From: Enterococcus faecium
GTDB taxonomy: Bacteria; Bacillota; Bacilli; Lactobacillales; Enterococcaceae
DNA: 64,000 nt
Assembly (NCBI RefSeq): GCF_029023785.1
Contig: NZ_CP118955.1
Span: 1,238,501-1,302,500, forward strand
Reading direction: 5' to 3'
Each line of letters starts with the position of its first letter. Position 1 is the first letter of the stretch. The position numbers and the translations under genes are program-made. Positions 9,113 to 17,455 of the stretch are shown here, piece after piece. A model generated the notes under the pieces. The model saw nothing but the letters and a program-made list of their open reading frames with translations, was not told the DNA's origin and did no database searches.

Positions 9113-10185
9113 CTTTTAGATGGTACGGATCACAGGAAGAAAAGATTACCTTAGATGAAATCAGACAGATTCCTGCGGTCAAAGGGATTGTAGGCACATT
9201 GATGGATATACCAGTAGGAGAGGTATGGCCTAGGGAGAGGATCAAAGAACTAAAAGAAGAAATTGAGTCTCGTGGGTTAACACTAAAAGTAATTGAAAGC
9301 GTCAATGTGCATGATGCCATTAAAATTGGATTACCTTCCCGTGAGCAGTATATCGAAAACTATAAGCAGACAATCCGAAACTTGGCAGAATATGGAATAG
9401 AAGTCATCTGCTATAATTTTATGCCTGTATTTGACTGGGTGAAATCTGACCTTGACTACCGCTTAGAAGACGGCTCATCCACGTTAGCTTTTATATCTGA
9501 TGATATTCCAGATGATCCAAGAGAAATCGTCGCGCGCATCGAACATTCCAGCAATGAATTTGAATTGCCGGGATGGGAACCTGAGCGCTTAGCTCATATC
9601 AAATCCTTGCTTGAAGCCTATGCATCAGTAGACGAAGAAAAACTTCGAGAAAATTTTGCCTATTTTCTCCAATCAATCATCCCAACATGTGAAGAGGTAG
9701 GGGTCAAAATGGCTGTACATCCAGATGATCCGCCATACTCGATTTTTGGATTACCTCGAATCGTAAAGAATCGAGAAGATTTAGATTGGTTGTGCCGCAT
9801 AGTAGACAGCCCTTATAACGGAATCACTCTTTGTACAGGGAGTATTGCAGAAGATCCAGAAAATGATGTATATGGGATTTTAGCAGAATTTTGTCAAAGA
9901 GATCGAATCCCATTTGCACATGTTCGAAATATTAAATTTTTAGCTAATCGAGATTTCTATGAGGCACCGCATAAATCCGAATACGGTTCATTAGACATGT
10001 ACCGCATACTAAAAACAATGTATGACAACGGATTTAACGGATACATCCGTCCTGATCATGGAAGAATGATCTGGAATGAGACAGGAAGACCAGGATACGG
10101 CTTATATGATCGAGCATTAGGTGCTGTTTATCTAAATGGATTATGGGAAGCAATCGAAAAAGGAAACAAAAGTAAAGATAATTAG
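9103..10185 (+). CDS. uxuA: D-mannonate dehydratase
   Basis: Converts D-mannonate to 2-keto-3-deoxy-D-gluconate, the step after UxuB. The 360-residue product begins EMTFRWYGS. It holds the metal and substrate motifs MAVHPDDPP, CTGS, HVRNIK and RPDHGRMIW, with His/Asp/Cys in the positions expected for TIM-barrel UxuA enzymes. The start overlaps the uxuB stop by 10 nt. No kdgK/kdgA or transporter follows, so later steps must be encoded elsewhere. A hairpin shared with the convergent Mga-like gene ends the transcript. Confidence 0.95.
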   Translation: MEMTFRWYGSQEEKITLDEIRQIPAVKGIVGTLMDIPVGEVWPRERIKELKEEIESRGLTLKVIESVNVHDAIKIGLPSREQYIENYKQTIRNLAEYGIEVICYNFMPVFDWVKSDLDYRLEDGSSTLAFISDDIPDDPREIVARIEHSSNEFELPGWEPERLAHIKSLLEAYASVDEEKLRENFAYFLQSIIPTCEEVGVKMAVHPDDPPYSIFGLPRIVKNREDLDWLCRIVDSPYNGITLCTGSIAEDPENDVYGILAEFCQRDRIPFAHVRNIKFLANRDFYEAPHKSEYGSLDMYRILKTMYDNGFNGYIRPDHGRMIWNETGRPGYGLYDRALGAVYLNGLWEAIEKGNKSKDN

Positions 10186-10236
10186 TGAAAAAAACTGTAA
10201 TTTTATTATGTAAATAAGAAGGATGTTCAAATTCTT

Positions 10237-10290
10237 GATACATAAATCCGGAGGTTGTTAATAAGCATTCGGATTTATGTATCTTATTTG
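10237..10290. terminator. Hairpin between convergent uxuA and Mga-like gene
   Basis: Fourteen-bp perfect inverted repeat (10237-10250 with 10270-10283) with a 19-nt loop, between two convergent stops. The T tract is weak, so termination is probable rather than certain. Confidence 0.65.
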
Positions 10291-10292
10291 GT

Positions 10293-11846
10293 CTAGGAAG
10301 TAACTTGATTTTCTTTTTTCGATTGATCCATGAGTGCTTCTTCTTTTAATTCAAAGATATATTCTGAGATCCTCATAATCACTTTTTTCCAGTCTTCTGG
10401 TGTGATGATTCCTTTTAAAATATAGATTTTTTTGATATGAGAAGGCAATTGTTTCAAAGGGCAGTCGCTGATAACGATGTTGCAGTTCTCCATAAAATCA
10501 TTTTGTATTTTGATCGATTCATTTGAAAAAATTTGTTCTATCTTAACGATCAGATCTTTACTGATATAAAAATCACGCGTATAGTTCACACCAATCACAA
10601 TTCGCGGCTGTTTTTTGTAGCGATCATACAAATGTACTAGGTCTTCAACCATCCATTGCACATTTTCCTTTTCTAAAATAACTGGTAACAAGTGTTGATT
10701 TTGTTCTCTGAAATCCATATAAAATTGTTCAATGGCGGTTTGGACTTCTTTCAACACGCTATGTTCTTGATAAAGCATGAAAGTAGGAAGGGGCGTATTT
10801 GGTTGATTGAAGTTAAGAAATCCATTATAAAGTTTATTTCGTGCGAATGCCAATGAGTAAAGAATCTTTTCTTTTTCAGGTATAAACAAATCAAATACAG
10901 TACAAAAGGACTCCACCATTTCTCTTGAATAAAGAACATGAGGAACGTTTGCTTTTTTTAAAAGTTTGTATTGCTCCAAGCTTGTTTCTTCCGATTCGAT
11001 TTTCGTGATAGAAAGTCGAGCTAAAATATTCACTAAGATGCGTTGTTCGCGACAAATTGGCAGATTAGGTCGCAAAATATCTACAGAGGGATCAATAAAA
11101 AAGTCAATATATTCATACTCTGTGAATTCTTTTTGTACGTCTTTCACAGAAGTTGCAGGAAAATTCTCTTTACATATTTTTAATAGAAAATATAATTTAT
11201 CTATCATACCGCTATTTAGTCGGTCAAGTACTTCTTTTTTAAAAAAAGTATTCATCATAAAAGCCACTACTTGCGGATCTTCATCATAAAATTCTGTAGC
11301 AGTACTTGAAAAGATGTTCCAATAAATATCTAATGCTGCATATTGAATTTGTACCTCTTTTCCAGAAAAAGACTTTCTGCCATTATTAGAAAAGGAGATA
11401 GACAAACCGTACAATGCTAAAAATGCATTAATCTTTTTCATTTTCGTATACAAATAAGAGGCACTATAGTTTGTTTGCTGACTTAAACTGATAATCGAAT
11501 TTGTCTGACAGCTGAACAAAGAAGTCAAGATCTGATAACTGACTGATTCGTTGCAGTATCTTCCAAATAGACGATAATAGCAGTAAGCCGGATCAATTCC
11601 TTCAAAATTCAACTTTAAAAAAGGTTTTTGCTTATCAATATGCAGTTCTGTTAGATTGAGACGCTCAAAGTCTTGTTCTAATTCTTTGATGTATAGTAAA
11701 AAATTTGATTCAGACATATGGAAATGATCTGCTAAATATTGTGTAGTAATAAAGAAACGATGTTCAGATAGGAAAAGAAAAATATCTAATTTTGTATTGC
11801 TTTTTTTCTTCAAGAGAAACGTTTTAATCGCTTCTTGAGTTTGCAT
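10293..11846 (-). CDS. Mga-like helix-turn-helix transcriptional regulator
   Basis: A 517-residue cytosolic regulator. N-terminal HTH segments are visible (QYLADHFHMSESNFLLYIKEL, about 36-56, and a second around SQQTNYSASYLYTKMKKI). A long Mga-type central region follows, then a C-terminal PTS EIIB-like part. This matches the Mga/AtxA class, which activates surface-protein genes. The ATG at 11846 has an AGGAG site. It is divergent from the LPxTG gene at 11994, its most likely target. A perfect 13-bp inverted repeat lies between the two genes. I cannot assign a specific gene name. Confidence 0.82.
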   Translation of the reverse strand: MQTQEAIKTFLLKKKSNTKLDIFLFLSEHRFFITTQYLADHFHMSESNFLLYIKELEQDFERLNLTELHIDKQKPFLKLNFEGIDPAYCYYRLFGRYCNESVSYQILTSLFSCQTNSIISLSQQTNYSASYLYTKMKKINAFLALYGLSISFSNNGRKSFSGKEVQIQYAALDIYWNIFSSTATEFYDEDPQVVAFMMNTFFKKEVLDRLNSGMIDKLYFLLKICKENFPATSVKDVQKEFTEYEYIDFFIDPSVDILRPNLPICREQRILVNILARLSITKIESEETSLEQYKLLKKANVPHVLYSREMVESFCTVFDLFIPEKEKILYSLAFARNKLYNGFLNFNQPNTPLPTFMLYQEHSVLKEVQTAIEQFYMDFREQNQHLLPVILEKENVQWMVEDLVHLYDRYKKQPRIVIGVNYTRDFYISKDLIVKIEQIFSNESIKIQNDFMENCNIVISDCPLKQLPSHIKKIYILKGIITPEDWKKVIMRISEYIFELKEEALMDQSKKENQVTS

Positions 11847-11889
11847 GAAAGAGGCTCCTTTTTACTTAAATTGTTAAAACTTGAAAATA

Positions 11890-11928
11890 TTACTGTTTTT
11901 TTCATAAATTTAGACAAAAAAACAGTAA
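11890..11928. promoter_or_regulatory. 13-bp inverted repeat between Mga-like gene and LPxTG gene
   Basis: Perfect arms TTACTG plus seven T (11890-11902) and seven A plus CAGTAA (11916-11928), separated by 13 nt. A candidate regulator-binding site in the shared promoter region. A hairpin role in RNA is also possible. Confidence 0.6.
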
Positions 11929-11993
11929 ACATATAGGTAGAATCTCTACTATCTTATTTCTTGCATACAAAAAAATCAAGGAGTGAGAGAGTT

Positions 11994-13283
11994 ATGAGAT
12001 ATTCAACCATCTTAATATCAACATTTGCAGCCTTAAGCTTATCGCTTACTATAAATCAGACAGTCCACACAGAGGAGATAGAAACAGCCAAATGGACAGA
12101 AACCAAGTGGGCCAACGTCAATCGAATTACCTTTCAGGATGAATTTTCATCCTTCAATTCAGGAGTCGCAAAATTAAGAAAAGGACAAACAGCGACCATC
12201 AAAGCAAAAATTGACTATTCAGGAGACTTAGCACCTATACTACAATCAGCTGTTACATTTGAGAATGTTGATCCCGCTTTGTCGATTGGCTATGACGAGA
12301 ACACTTTGACTATCCAACACAAGCAAGCGATATTTACCTTCACCGTTACATTAAATCAGGACTTGTTAAAACCAGCGCTTTTTACTGTCAAGGTATCAGA
12401 TGGACTACCGAACGATCATCATCATTTAACGCCGTATAGTCAGCGGCAGACAATTGAGCAAGATTCAGCTATCGACTCAGGAGGAGATCTTGTTGAAGAA
12501 CCAACAGATAAACCAGAAAATGAAAATAAGCCAGAAGTACCGCCTACAGAAAATCCAGACGGAGAACAGAAACCGGAAATAGAACCTGGAGAAGAACCCG
12601 ATACAGAAACTCAACCAGAGCCAGACAATGAATCAAAACCTGAAATAACCCCTGGAGAAAAACCAGATGTAGACCCAGAAGAAAAACCAGATGTGACTCC
12701 AGAACCAGATACGGATTCTGGAAACCAAACAGTACCGGAAACAAATCCAGACACAGATAATGAAACTGAAAATCCAGAAAAACCAGAGGTAGCCCCAGAA
12801 GAAAAACCAGATGTAACTCCAGAACCAGATACGGATTCTGGAAACCAAACAGTACCGGAAACAAATCCAGACACAGATAATGAAACTGAAAATCCAGAAA
12901 AACCAGAGGTAGATCCAGAAGAAAAACCAGATGTGACTCCAGAACCAGATACGGACGCAAGAGACCAAGGAATACCAGAAAAAATAAACAAAAAAACAAT
13001 TCAAGAGGATGGAAAAAAAGAGAGTAAAAAATCAAATCTAGCAATTCTAAAAATAAATGAAGAGCAGCTGAATAAAAAATCACGAATATTTGATAGCGCC
13101 CAATCAGCTGAAACCTTAAAAAGTAGCAAGGATACAACCTTTGCTAGTCCTGAAACGAAAAATAAACAGCTACCAAAATCCGGAGAGTCACAAAACAAAG
13201 TTATACTGTGGAGCGGAATCATTCTATTAAGTATAGCAACAATGCTTTCTGCAAAAAGATTTAAACAAAACAGATCTCTCTAA
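11994..13283 (+). CDS. LPxTG cell-wall-anchored surface protein with Pro/Glu/Asp-rich repeats
   Basis: A 429-residue secreted protein. A signal peptide (1 to about 27, hydrophobic core STILISTFAALSLSL) is followed by a roughly 125-residue N-terminal domain of unknown fold. Next comes an acidic, proline-rich stalk (about 165-325) built of 40-residue repeats, then a Lys/Ser linker and a sorting signal LPKSG, a hydrophobic helix and a basic tail. Sortase A should attach it to peptidoglycan. The frame is open to a TTG at 11961, but the ATG at 11994 has the AAGGAG site and starts the signal peptide. The stalk resembles other enterococcal proline-rich adhesins (PrpA-like), but I do not claim identity. 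Ligand unknown. Confidence 0.85.
   Translation: MRYSTILISTFAALSLSLTINQTVHTEEIETAKWTETKWANVNRITFQDEFSSFNSGVAKLRKGQTATIKAKIDYSGDLAPILQSAVTFENVDPALSIGYDENTLTIQHKQAIFTFTVTLNQDLLKPALFTVKVSDGLPNDHHHLTPYSQRQTIEQDSAIDSGGDLVEEPTDKPENENKPEVPPTENPDGEQKPEIEPGEEPDTETQPEPDNESKPEITPGEKPDVDPEEKPDVTPEPDTDSGNQTVPETNPDTDNETENPEKPEVAPEEKPDVTPEPDTDSGNQTVPETNPDTDNETENPEKPEVDPEEKPDVTPEPDTDARDQGIPEKINKKTIQEDGKKESKKSNLAILKINEEQLNKKSRIFDSAQSAETLKSSKDTTFASPETKNKQLPKSGESQNKVILWSGIILLSIATMLSAKRFKQNRSL
12656..12957 (+). repeat. 120-bp tandem repeat in the surface-protein stalk
   Basis: Two full 120-bp copies (from 12661 and 12781) and a partial third (12901-12957). Lines one period apart are identical over 60 bases (12721-12780 versus 12841-12900); differences cluster at the copy junctions. 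The period is 40 codons, so copy-number change would keep the frame. Confidence 0.95.
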
Positions 13284-13336
13284 CATTTGAATAATGTCTG
13301 TGAACGCATTTTTCAAATAAAAAGAAATATCCAGAA

Positions 13337-13382
13337 AACGACCCCAAAATACCAGATTGAAATCTGATATTTGGGGTCGTTC
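13337..13382. terminator. Bidirectional terminator between surface protein and AI-2E-family gene
   Basis: Long near-perfect hairpin: a GC-rich outer stem (13339-13348 with 13371-13380) continued by AGATT/AATCT, between two convergent genes. Confidence 0.85.
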
Positions 13383-13408
13383 ATACTTTATCTTTCTTCA
13401 TATTTATT

Positions 13409-14446
13409 TTAAGGGATATCTGTTTCTTTTGGAAGATGGTTCGGGATCTTTTTCACTTTCAATACATCTAAAAAGAAGGTAAAGATCGGAATGCCAACAA
13501 TCAAGCCCCAAACGCCAAAGAACCGTTCGCTAACAAGTAAGACCACAAATGTATAAAAAATCGGCAGTTCTGTTTTGCTGGACATCAACTTCGGATTCAG
13601 CACATAAGACTCAATTAGATGGACAATCAAAATCGTAATCAGGATATAAACAACATCTCGGATGCCTCCTTGGGAATAAGCTATGAAAGATAGAGGAATA
13701 CAAGAAATGATAACACCTGCTACTGGGATCAGACTTAAAATGAAAATCATGATCGCTAAACTCAGCAGCTGATGAAAGCCAAATACAGCCAAGGCGATTG
13801 TAGTGAGCAACGTGTTTAAAAGAGCGATAACAAATTGAGCTTCTAATACCAAACCAAATGTATTGACAAACTTATCGGCAAAATAGTAAATATCTTGAAA
13901 GAACCAAGAAAATTCACTTTTTAAAAACAATCTTGAGAATACAATTGTTTTTTTCTTTTCAATCATAAAAAAGAAACTTAAGATGAATGACATAGCAAAC
14001 GCCACTGCCATTTTTCCTATATCCTGTAAATAGCCAAGCGCAATCGAAGCGCCATTTTGAAGCTGTTCAAAAAAATCGTTTCGCTCAATATAAGTATGGA
14101 TATATTGTAAAACAGGATCTGCATCTTTTGGCTGATGCTCGTAAAAATCAATAACGGACTGGATCATATCAAATGTTTGATGAATAAGCATCGGGATATA
14201 CTTTGTGAATGCCAGATAGATAAGGTAAACGATCAGTGTATAAATCATGATAGCTAAAACACCTGTAGGGATTCGGACAAATCGCTGAATGATTTGAACA
14301 AGATGAATCATCAAATAAGTAAAGATAAATGTGAGCAAAATGGTTGTAATCATACTTCTAACTAAGAAAAGAACAAAAACGACAAATAATAAAACAGTGA
14401 GACGGCGTATTTTTTCATTCGCCAAAAAACGCTGATAAACGGTCAA
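13409..14446 (-). CDS. AI-2E-family transporter (PerM/YdbI-like membrane protein)
   Basis: A 345-residue polytopic membrane protein: two closely spaced N-terminal helices, a cytosolic/extracellular middle (about 75-140) and five or so C-terminal helices, with the family-typical ending GLIVGIPIFTFFLDVLK. The family includes TqsA (AI-2 export) and Na+/H+ antiporters, so the substrate is open. Start choice: GGAGG stands 8 nt before a TTG at 14446 (first residues MTVYQRFLANEK), whereas the ATG codons upstream have no ribosome site. It is convergent with the LPxTG gene and follows the ohrR terminator. Confidence 0.82.
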   Translation of the reverse strand: MTVYQRFLANEKIRRLTVLLFVVFVLFLVRSMITTILLTFIFTYLMIHLVQIIQRFVRIPTGVLAIMIYTLIVYLIYLAFTKYIPMLIHQTFDMIQSVIDFYEHQPKDADPVLQYIHTYIERNDFFEQLQNGASIALGYLQDIGKMAVAFAMSFILSFFFMIEKKKTIVFSRLFLKSEFSWFFQDIYYFADKFVNTFGLVLEAQFVIALLNTLLTTIALAVFGFHQLLSLAIMIFILSLIPVAGVIISCIPLSFIAYSQGGIRDVVYILITILIVHLIESYVLNPKLMSSKTELPIFYTFVVLLVSERFFGVWGLIVGIPIFTFFLDVLKVKKIPNHLPKETDIP

Positions 14447-14532
14447 ATCGACAACCTCCAAATAACAAAAAATAAACACGTTATTCATTATATGATGGAA
14501 TATGAAAATAAGAAAGAGAAAGAGCAAAAAGA

Positions 14533-14597
14533 AAAACCGCTAAATGACGTTATCTTATGAGTTGGTTTTCCTCATAAAATCGTTCATCTAGCAGTTT
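14533..14597 (-). terminator. Terminator of ohr-ohrR
   Basis: A perfect 7-bp inner stem (14555-14561 with 14571-14577) extended by an imperfect outer stem, running into an A-rich stretch on the plus strand (T-rich in the minus transcript). It begins at the ohrR stop. Confidence 0.65.
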
Positions 14598-15037
14598 CAG
14601 CCCTTTTTCTGGTCTTGATGAAAATTATCTAGCATTTTTCGGGTCAGATGTTGCAGTGTATCCAATTCTTCCTGTTCAAGTGGAAGATAAGACTTGATCT
14701 TTTGTGGAATACCTTCTGCTTGTTTTTGCAACGCAGCACCTTGAGGAGTCAGCGTAACATTTACGATTCTTTCATCACCCGTTTCACGCTGACGATTAAT
14801 ATAATTTTTTTCTGCTAACTTTTTTAGTAAGGGAGTCAGCGTACCAGAATCCAGACACAAATCATTTCCTAGCTCTTTCACTGAAGTCTTTTTCTTTTCC
14901 CATAAAACTAACATCACAAGATACTGGGTATAGGTAAGATTCAGCGGCTTGAGGAGGGAAGTGTAGTGTCTAATGATTTCCTTAGAGGCGGCATATAAAG
15001 GAAAACATACTTGATTAACTAAATATAGATCTTCCAT
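14597..15037 (-). CDS. ohrR: OhrR-type MarR-family peroxide-sensing repressor
   Basis: A 146-residue MarR-family winged-helix protein. The single N-terminal cysteine C11 in NQVCFPLYAASKEI aligns with the peroxide-sensing Cys of 1-Cys OhrR proteins. The recognition region reads ELGNDLCLDSGTLTPLLKKL, followed by the wing RQRETGDERIVNV. It lies 56 nt downstream of ohr on the same strand, the classical ohr-ohrR pairing, so it probably represses the operon and is released when C11 is oxidised by organic hydroperoxides. Two operator-like palindromes precede ohr. Confidence 0.88.
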   Translation of the reverse strand: MEDLYLVNQVCFPLYAASKEIIRHYTSLLKPLNLTYTQYLVMLVLWEKKKTSVKELGNDLCLDSGTLTPLLKKLAEKNYINRQRETGDERIVNVTLTPQGAALQKQAEGIPQKIKSYLPLEQEELDTLQHLTRKMLDNFHQDQKKG

Positions 15038-15093
15038 TTTTCCACCTCCGCTGTTTTACTATAGTGTATCATAGCGGATTTACACAAAAAAGT

Positions 15094-15504
15094 CTATTCA
15101 CTAACTGCTTTCAGAGTAACTTCTATATTTCCAGCTGTAGCTTTTGAATACGGACACACTTTATGCGCTGCCTCTAATAATTCTTGCGTTTCTTCCAGAG
15201 AAAGACCTTCGATAGATCCTTCAATCTCTACACCTAAGACAAAGCTCGTTTCACTTTCTGAATAAAGGGAAACTTGTGCACTGACAGTAGAAGCCCCAGA
15301 GATATTTTTTTGCTGTTTGATCAATTCTAATGCACTGTTAAAACATGCACTGAAACCAGCTGCAAACAATTGTTCAGGGTTGGTTGCATTTTCGACGCGT
15401 TTACCAGGAGCTGCAATATTCAATTCGAATGTACGATCGGGATTATGAACTTCTCCAGAGCGTCCGCCTGTGTTGATCATTTTCGTAGAATACATTTTTT
15501 TCAT
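15094..15504 (-). CDS. ohr: Organic hydroperoxide resistance protein
   Basis: OsmC/Ohr-family thiol peroxidase that reduces organic and lipid hydroperoxides. The 136-residue length is typical. The catalytic pair is C54 in FSACFNSAL and C117 in KVCPYSKAT, with the conserved Arg and Glu regions present. First gene of an ohr-ohrR unit. A GGTGG ribosome site lies just upstream of the ATG at 15504. Induction through OhrR is inferred from the adjacent repressor and palindromes. Confidence 0.95.
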   Translation of the reverse strand: MKKMYSTKMINTGGRSGEVHNPDRTFELNIAAPGKRVENATNPEQLFAAGFSACFNSALELIKQQKNISGASTVSAQVSLYSESETSFVLGVEIEGSIEGLSLEETQELLEAAHKVCPYSKATAGNIEVTLKAVSE

Positions 15505-15531
15505 AAAATTACCACCTTTAATTATATTTTA

Positions 15532-15561
15532 TACAATTGAATTTTACACAATATAATTGTG
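15532..15561. promoter_or_regulatory. Two OhrR-like operator palindromes upstream of ohr
   Basis: TACAATTGAATTTTA (15532-15546) matches the TACAATTnAATTGTA pattern with one mismatch. It is directly followed by CACAAT-ATA-ATTGTG (15547-15561), a perfect 6-bp-arm palindrome. The pair lies 28-57 nt before the ohr start. Confidence 0.65.
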
Positions 15562-15596
15562 GAAAGCAAAGAAATGGATTGGCATAAGATAAATAA

Positions 15597-15627
15597 GAGA
15601 AAGCACATGAAACAGACGCGCTTTCTC
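15597..15627 (-). terminator. Possible terminator of the VOC gene
   Basis: Perfect 8-bp stem GAGAAAGC/GCTTTCTC with a 15-nt loop, 58 nt past the VOC stop. The downstream T tract is short. Confidence 0.4.
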
Positions 15628-15684
15628 GAATAGCAAACATATACAAAAAAATATCAGAGACAAAAACTAATCTCATCATAAACA

Positions 15685-16119
15685 TTACATATATTTCTCA
15701 AAAAGTTGTTTTCTTTCTTCAAAACTTACTTCACGATGGACCTGATGAAGCATCCATAAATAACCAAAAGGATCTCTGAACATTGAGTTAGTCACACCAA
15801 AGTCCATCATTTCTGTCATTTCTTGAATCTCTACACAGCCATTTCGTAATGCTTTATTATGTGTGTCCTCGATATCAGAGACGATGATATTGAACCAGAT
15901 CGTATTTGGATGTTCAGCAGTAGGAGCAGTCAAACCAAGAGACGTGTTTTCATCCAGCATATGGAATCTCGTGCCATACAAGGTAAAAATGACTTCATTA
16001 TTGCCTCTAGGGTAATCTGTTGCCTCAATCAGTTGTATTTCATCAAAGATTGTTTGATACAGTTCTAGTGCTTTCAAACTATCATTTAATACAAAATCTA
16101 TTTCCGTTCCTTTATGCAT
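15685..16119 (-). CDS. VOC-superfamily (glyoxalase/PhnB-like) protein
   Basis: A 144-residue soluble protein. The features are an N-terminal FVLNDSLKALELYQTIF segment, GTRFHMLDEN in the middle and the C-terminal RDPFGYLWMLHQ, typical of PhnB/3-demethylubiquinone-like members of the vicinal oxygen chelate fold. Substrate unknown; these include glyoxalases, fosfomycin-type resistance enzymes and many uncharacterised proteins, and nothing here supports an antibiotic target. A GGAGAGGAG ribosome site precedes the ATG at 16119. Probably monocistronic. Confidence 0.75.
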   Translation of the reverse strand: MHKGTEIDFVLNDSLKALELYQTIFDEIQLIEATDYPRGNNEVIFTLYGTRFHMLDENTSLGLTAPTAEHPNTIWFNIIVSDIEDTHNKALRNGCVEIQEMTEMMDFGVTNSMFRDPFGYLWMLHQVHREVSFEERKQLFEKYM

Positions 16120-16190
16120 AAAGATCTCCTCTCCTTTTCAGTCGAACAGTTACTAGATTCTTTTATTATACCAGTTAAAGAAAACGCATT

Positions 16191-16247
16191 CAAAAAAATA
16201 GCGGATTTACTTACCAACTCATTCGATTGGATGATAAGTAAATCCGC
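16191..16247 (-). terminator. Terminator overlapping the 3' end of the yitT-like gene
   Basis: Perfect 13-bp stem (16201-16213 with 16235-16247), flanked by seven A on the plus strand, which is a T run in the minus transcript. The right arm is inside the coding region: the stop codon (16219-16221) lies in the loop. Confidence 0.8.
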
Positions 16248-17067
16248 GTCCCATTACTTCTGCTACGCTGCTGACAATGACAAAGGCACTTGGATCGATT
16301 TCTTCTATCAATGGTTTCATTCGGGAAAATTCATGATCAGTCACAACGATCAATAAAACCTCTTTTGACTTTCGATTATACCCGCCTTTTGCCTCTAGCA
16401 GGGTAAGGCCACGTCCAATCTCAGCACTTAAGCGAAGGCGGATGTCTTCCAAATAATGTTCACTCATGACCATAACAGATTTCTTTCGATTGATACCTGT
16501 TTCGATATAAGTCATGACAATTGAAGTGATTGCAATAGATAAAATAGCATAAAGAAACTCTTCTATTCCAAAAACAAACAGATTAAGAGAAACAACGAAT
16601 GCGTCTGTAAAAAATAAGCCAATCGAAGTATTCAAGTGGAAATATTTTTTAAAAATGAGGGGAGGGATCGTCGTACCGCCGCTAGAAGAGTTGTTTTTAT
16701 ATAAAATCGCAACTCCTAAAGCAAAAATCGCACTTCCAAAAATGACAGACAACAACCGATCTGAAGTAATCATTGTTTCTGGAACTATTGCAATGATTAA
16801 AGGAAAAAACAAGCTTCCGAAAAGTACTTTAAAAAAGGGTTTTTTACCTAAAAATAGAAGAGCTAGTACCAACATAACGATATTCAACACTAAAATAACT
16901 ATAGCTCGGTCAAATCCTAAAGCAGCTTCCAGTAATATTCCTAGACCGCTGACACCTCCAGCAGCAATATGATGAGGCCCTAAAAACATATTGATAGCGA
17001 CTCCTAATATGAAGAGGGCAAAAATAATCTTAATGTATGTCCATATAAATTGTCTCGTTTCTTTCAT
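16219..17067 (-). CDS. YitT-family membrane protein (DUF161 plus DUF2179)
   Basis: A 282-residue protein with about five N-terminal transmembrane helices (GVAINMFLGPHHIAAGGVSG is the family's first conserved loop, split here by a turn). A soluble C-terminal DUF2179 domain (about 215-280) contains the KSVMVMSEH strand and LLIVVTDHEFSRM. Function unknown; the family is common in several copies in Firmicutes. GGAAGTG precedes the ATG. A palindrome of the DtxR/IdeR/SirR type lies 87 nt upstream, so metal-dependent control is possible. Confidence 0.82.
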   Translation of the reverse strand: MKETRQFIWTYIKIIFALFILGVAINMFLGPHHIAAGGVSGLGILLEAALGFDRAIVILVLNIVMLVLALLFLGKKPFFKVLFGSLFFPLIIAIVPETMITSDRLLSVIFGSAIFALGVAILYKNNSSSGGTTIPPLIFKKYFHLNTSIGLFFTDAFVVSLNLFVFGIEEFLYAILSIAITSIVMTYIETGINRKKSVMVMSEHYLEDIRLRLSAEIGRGLTLLEAKGGYNRKSKEVLLIVVTDHEFSRMKPLIEEIDPSAFVIVSSVAEVMGRGFTYHPIE

Positions 17068-17153
17068 TTATCCACTTCCTTAATTCATTAATAATACTCT
17101 TATCTTATTATAACTTACTTTTCACCTTAAGTTAACTTTAATTAATAAAAAAA

Positions 17154-17167
17154 TTAGGCTAGCCTAA
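17154..17167. promoter_or_regulatory. DtxR/SirR-type palindrome upstream of yitT-like gene
   Basis: TTAGGCTAGCCTAA is a perfect 14-bp palindrome resembling operators of metal-dependent DtxR-family repressors (TTAGGTTAGCCTAA-type sites). It lies in the 388-nt gap 17068-17455. The rest of that gap, left of the maltose operators, is A/T-rich with nothing else I recognise. Confidence 0.5.
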
Positions 17168-17366
17168 ATTATTATGTTTCATTCTTCTAGAATATACTTC
17201 TACGTTAAAAACTGTTAAAAAACTTTTACTTTAGAAAATTGGAGAAATTGATCGCTTAAGATAAATTCAGGACACTAAATAGTACAGGAAGTAGATTAAA
17301 ACTTTTAAAAGTTTTAAGTCTATCTATTTGGCAAGTTTAAAAAATAAAAATTCGGTATCAAAAAAC

Positions 17367-17380
17367 TGTTACCGATAACA
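17367..17380. promoter_or_regulatory. LacI/MalR-type operator upstream of the maltodextrin enzyme gene
   Basis: TGTTACCGATAACA, a one-base variant of the perfect palindrome at 19227-19240, placed just upstream of the promoter. Such sites are typical of MalR regulators of the LacI family. Confidence 0.7.
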
Positions 17381-17384
17381 TTTT

Positions 17385-17421
17385 TGAAAGCGTTGTCTTT
17401 TGTTTCTCTATCACTTATAGT
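17385..17421 (+). promoter_or_regulatory. cre site and promoter of the maltodextrin enzyme gene
   Basis: TGAAAGCGTTGTCT (17385-17398) matches the cre consensus TGWAANCGNTNWCA at all but the last base. It overlaps a -35 TTGTCT (17393-17398), which is followed by 17 nt and TATAGT (17416-17421). CcpA repression is inferred. Confidence 0.65.
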
Positions 17422-17455
17422 GATGACGTCATATTAAAACACAAGGAGGAAATCA

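Noticed and set aside
12656..12957. Direct repeats that could suggest a CRISPR array
   Set aside because: The period is 120 bp with no unique spacers, and the repeats are in frame inside a surface-protein gene.
12544..13137. Long minus-strand open frames (up to about 197 codons) rich in Gly/Ser/Phe or Leu/Tyr
   Set aside because: They are the antisense of the Pro/Glu repeat coding region; the repeats keep several frames open. No ribosome site or independent start.
16178..16192. cre-like sequence upstream of the VOC gene
   Set aside because: Two mismatches at fixed positions and no promoter overlap; likely chance.
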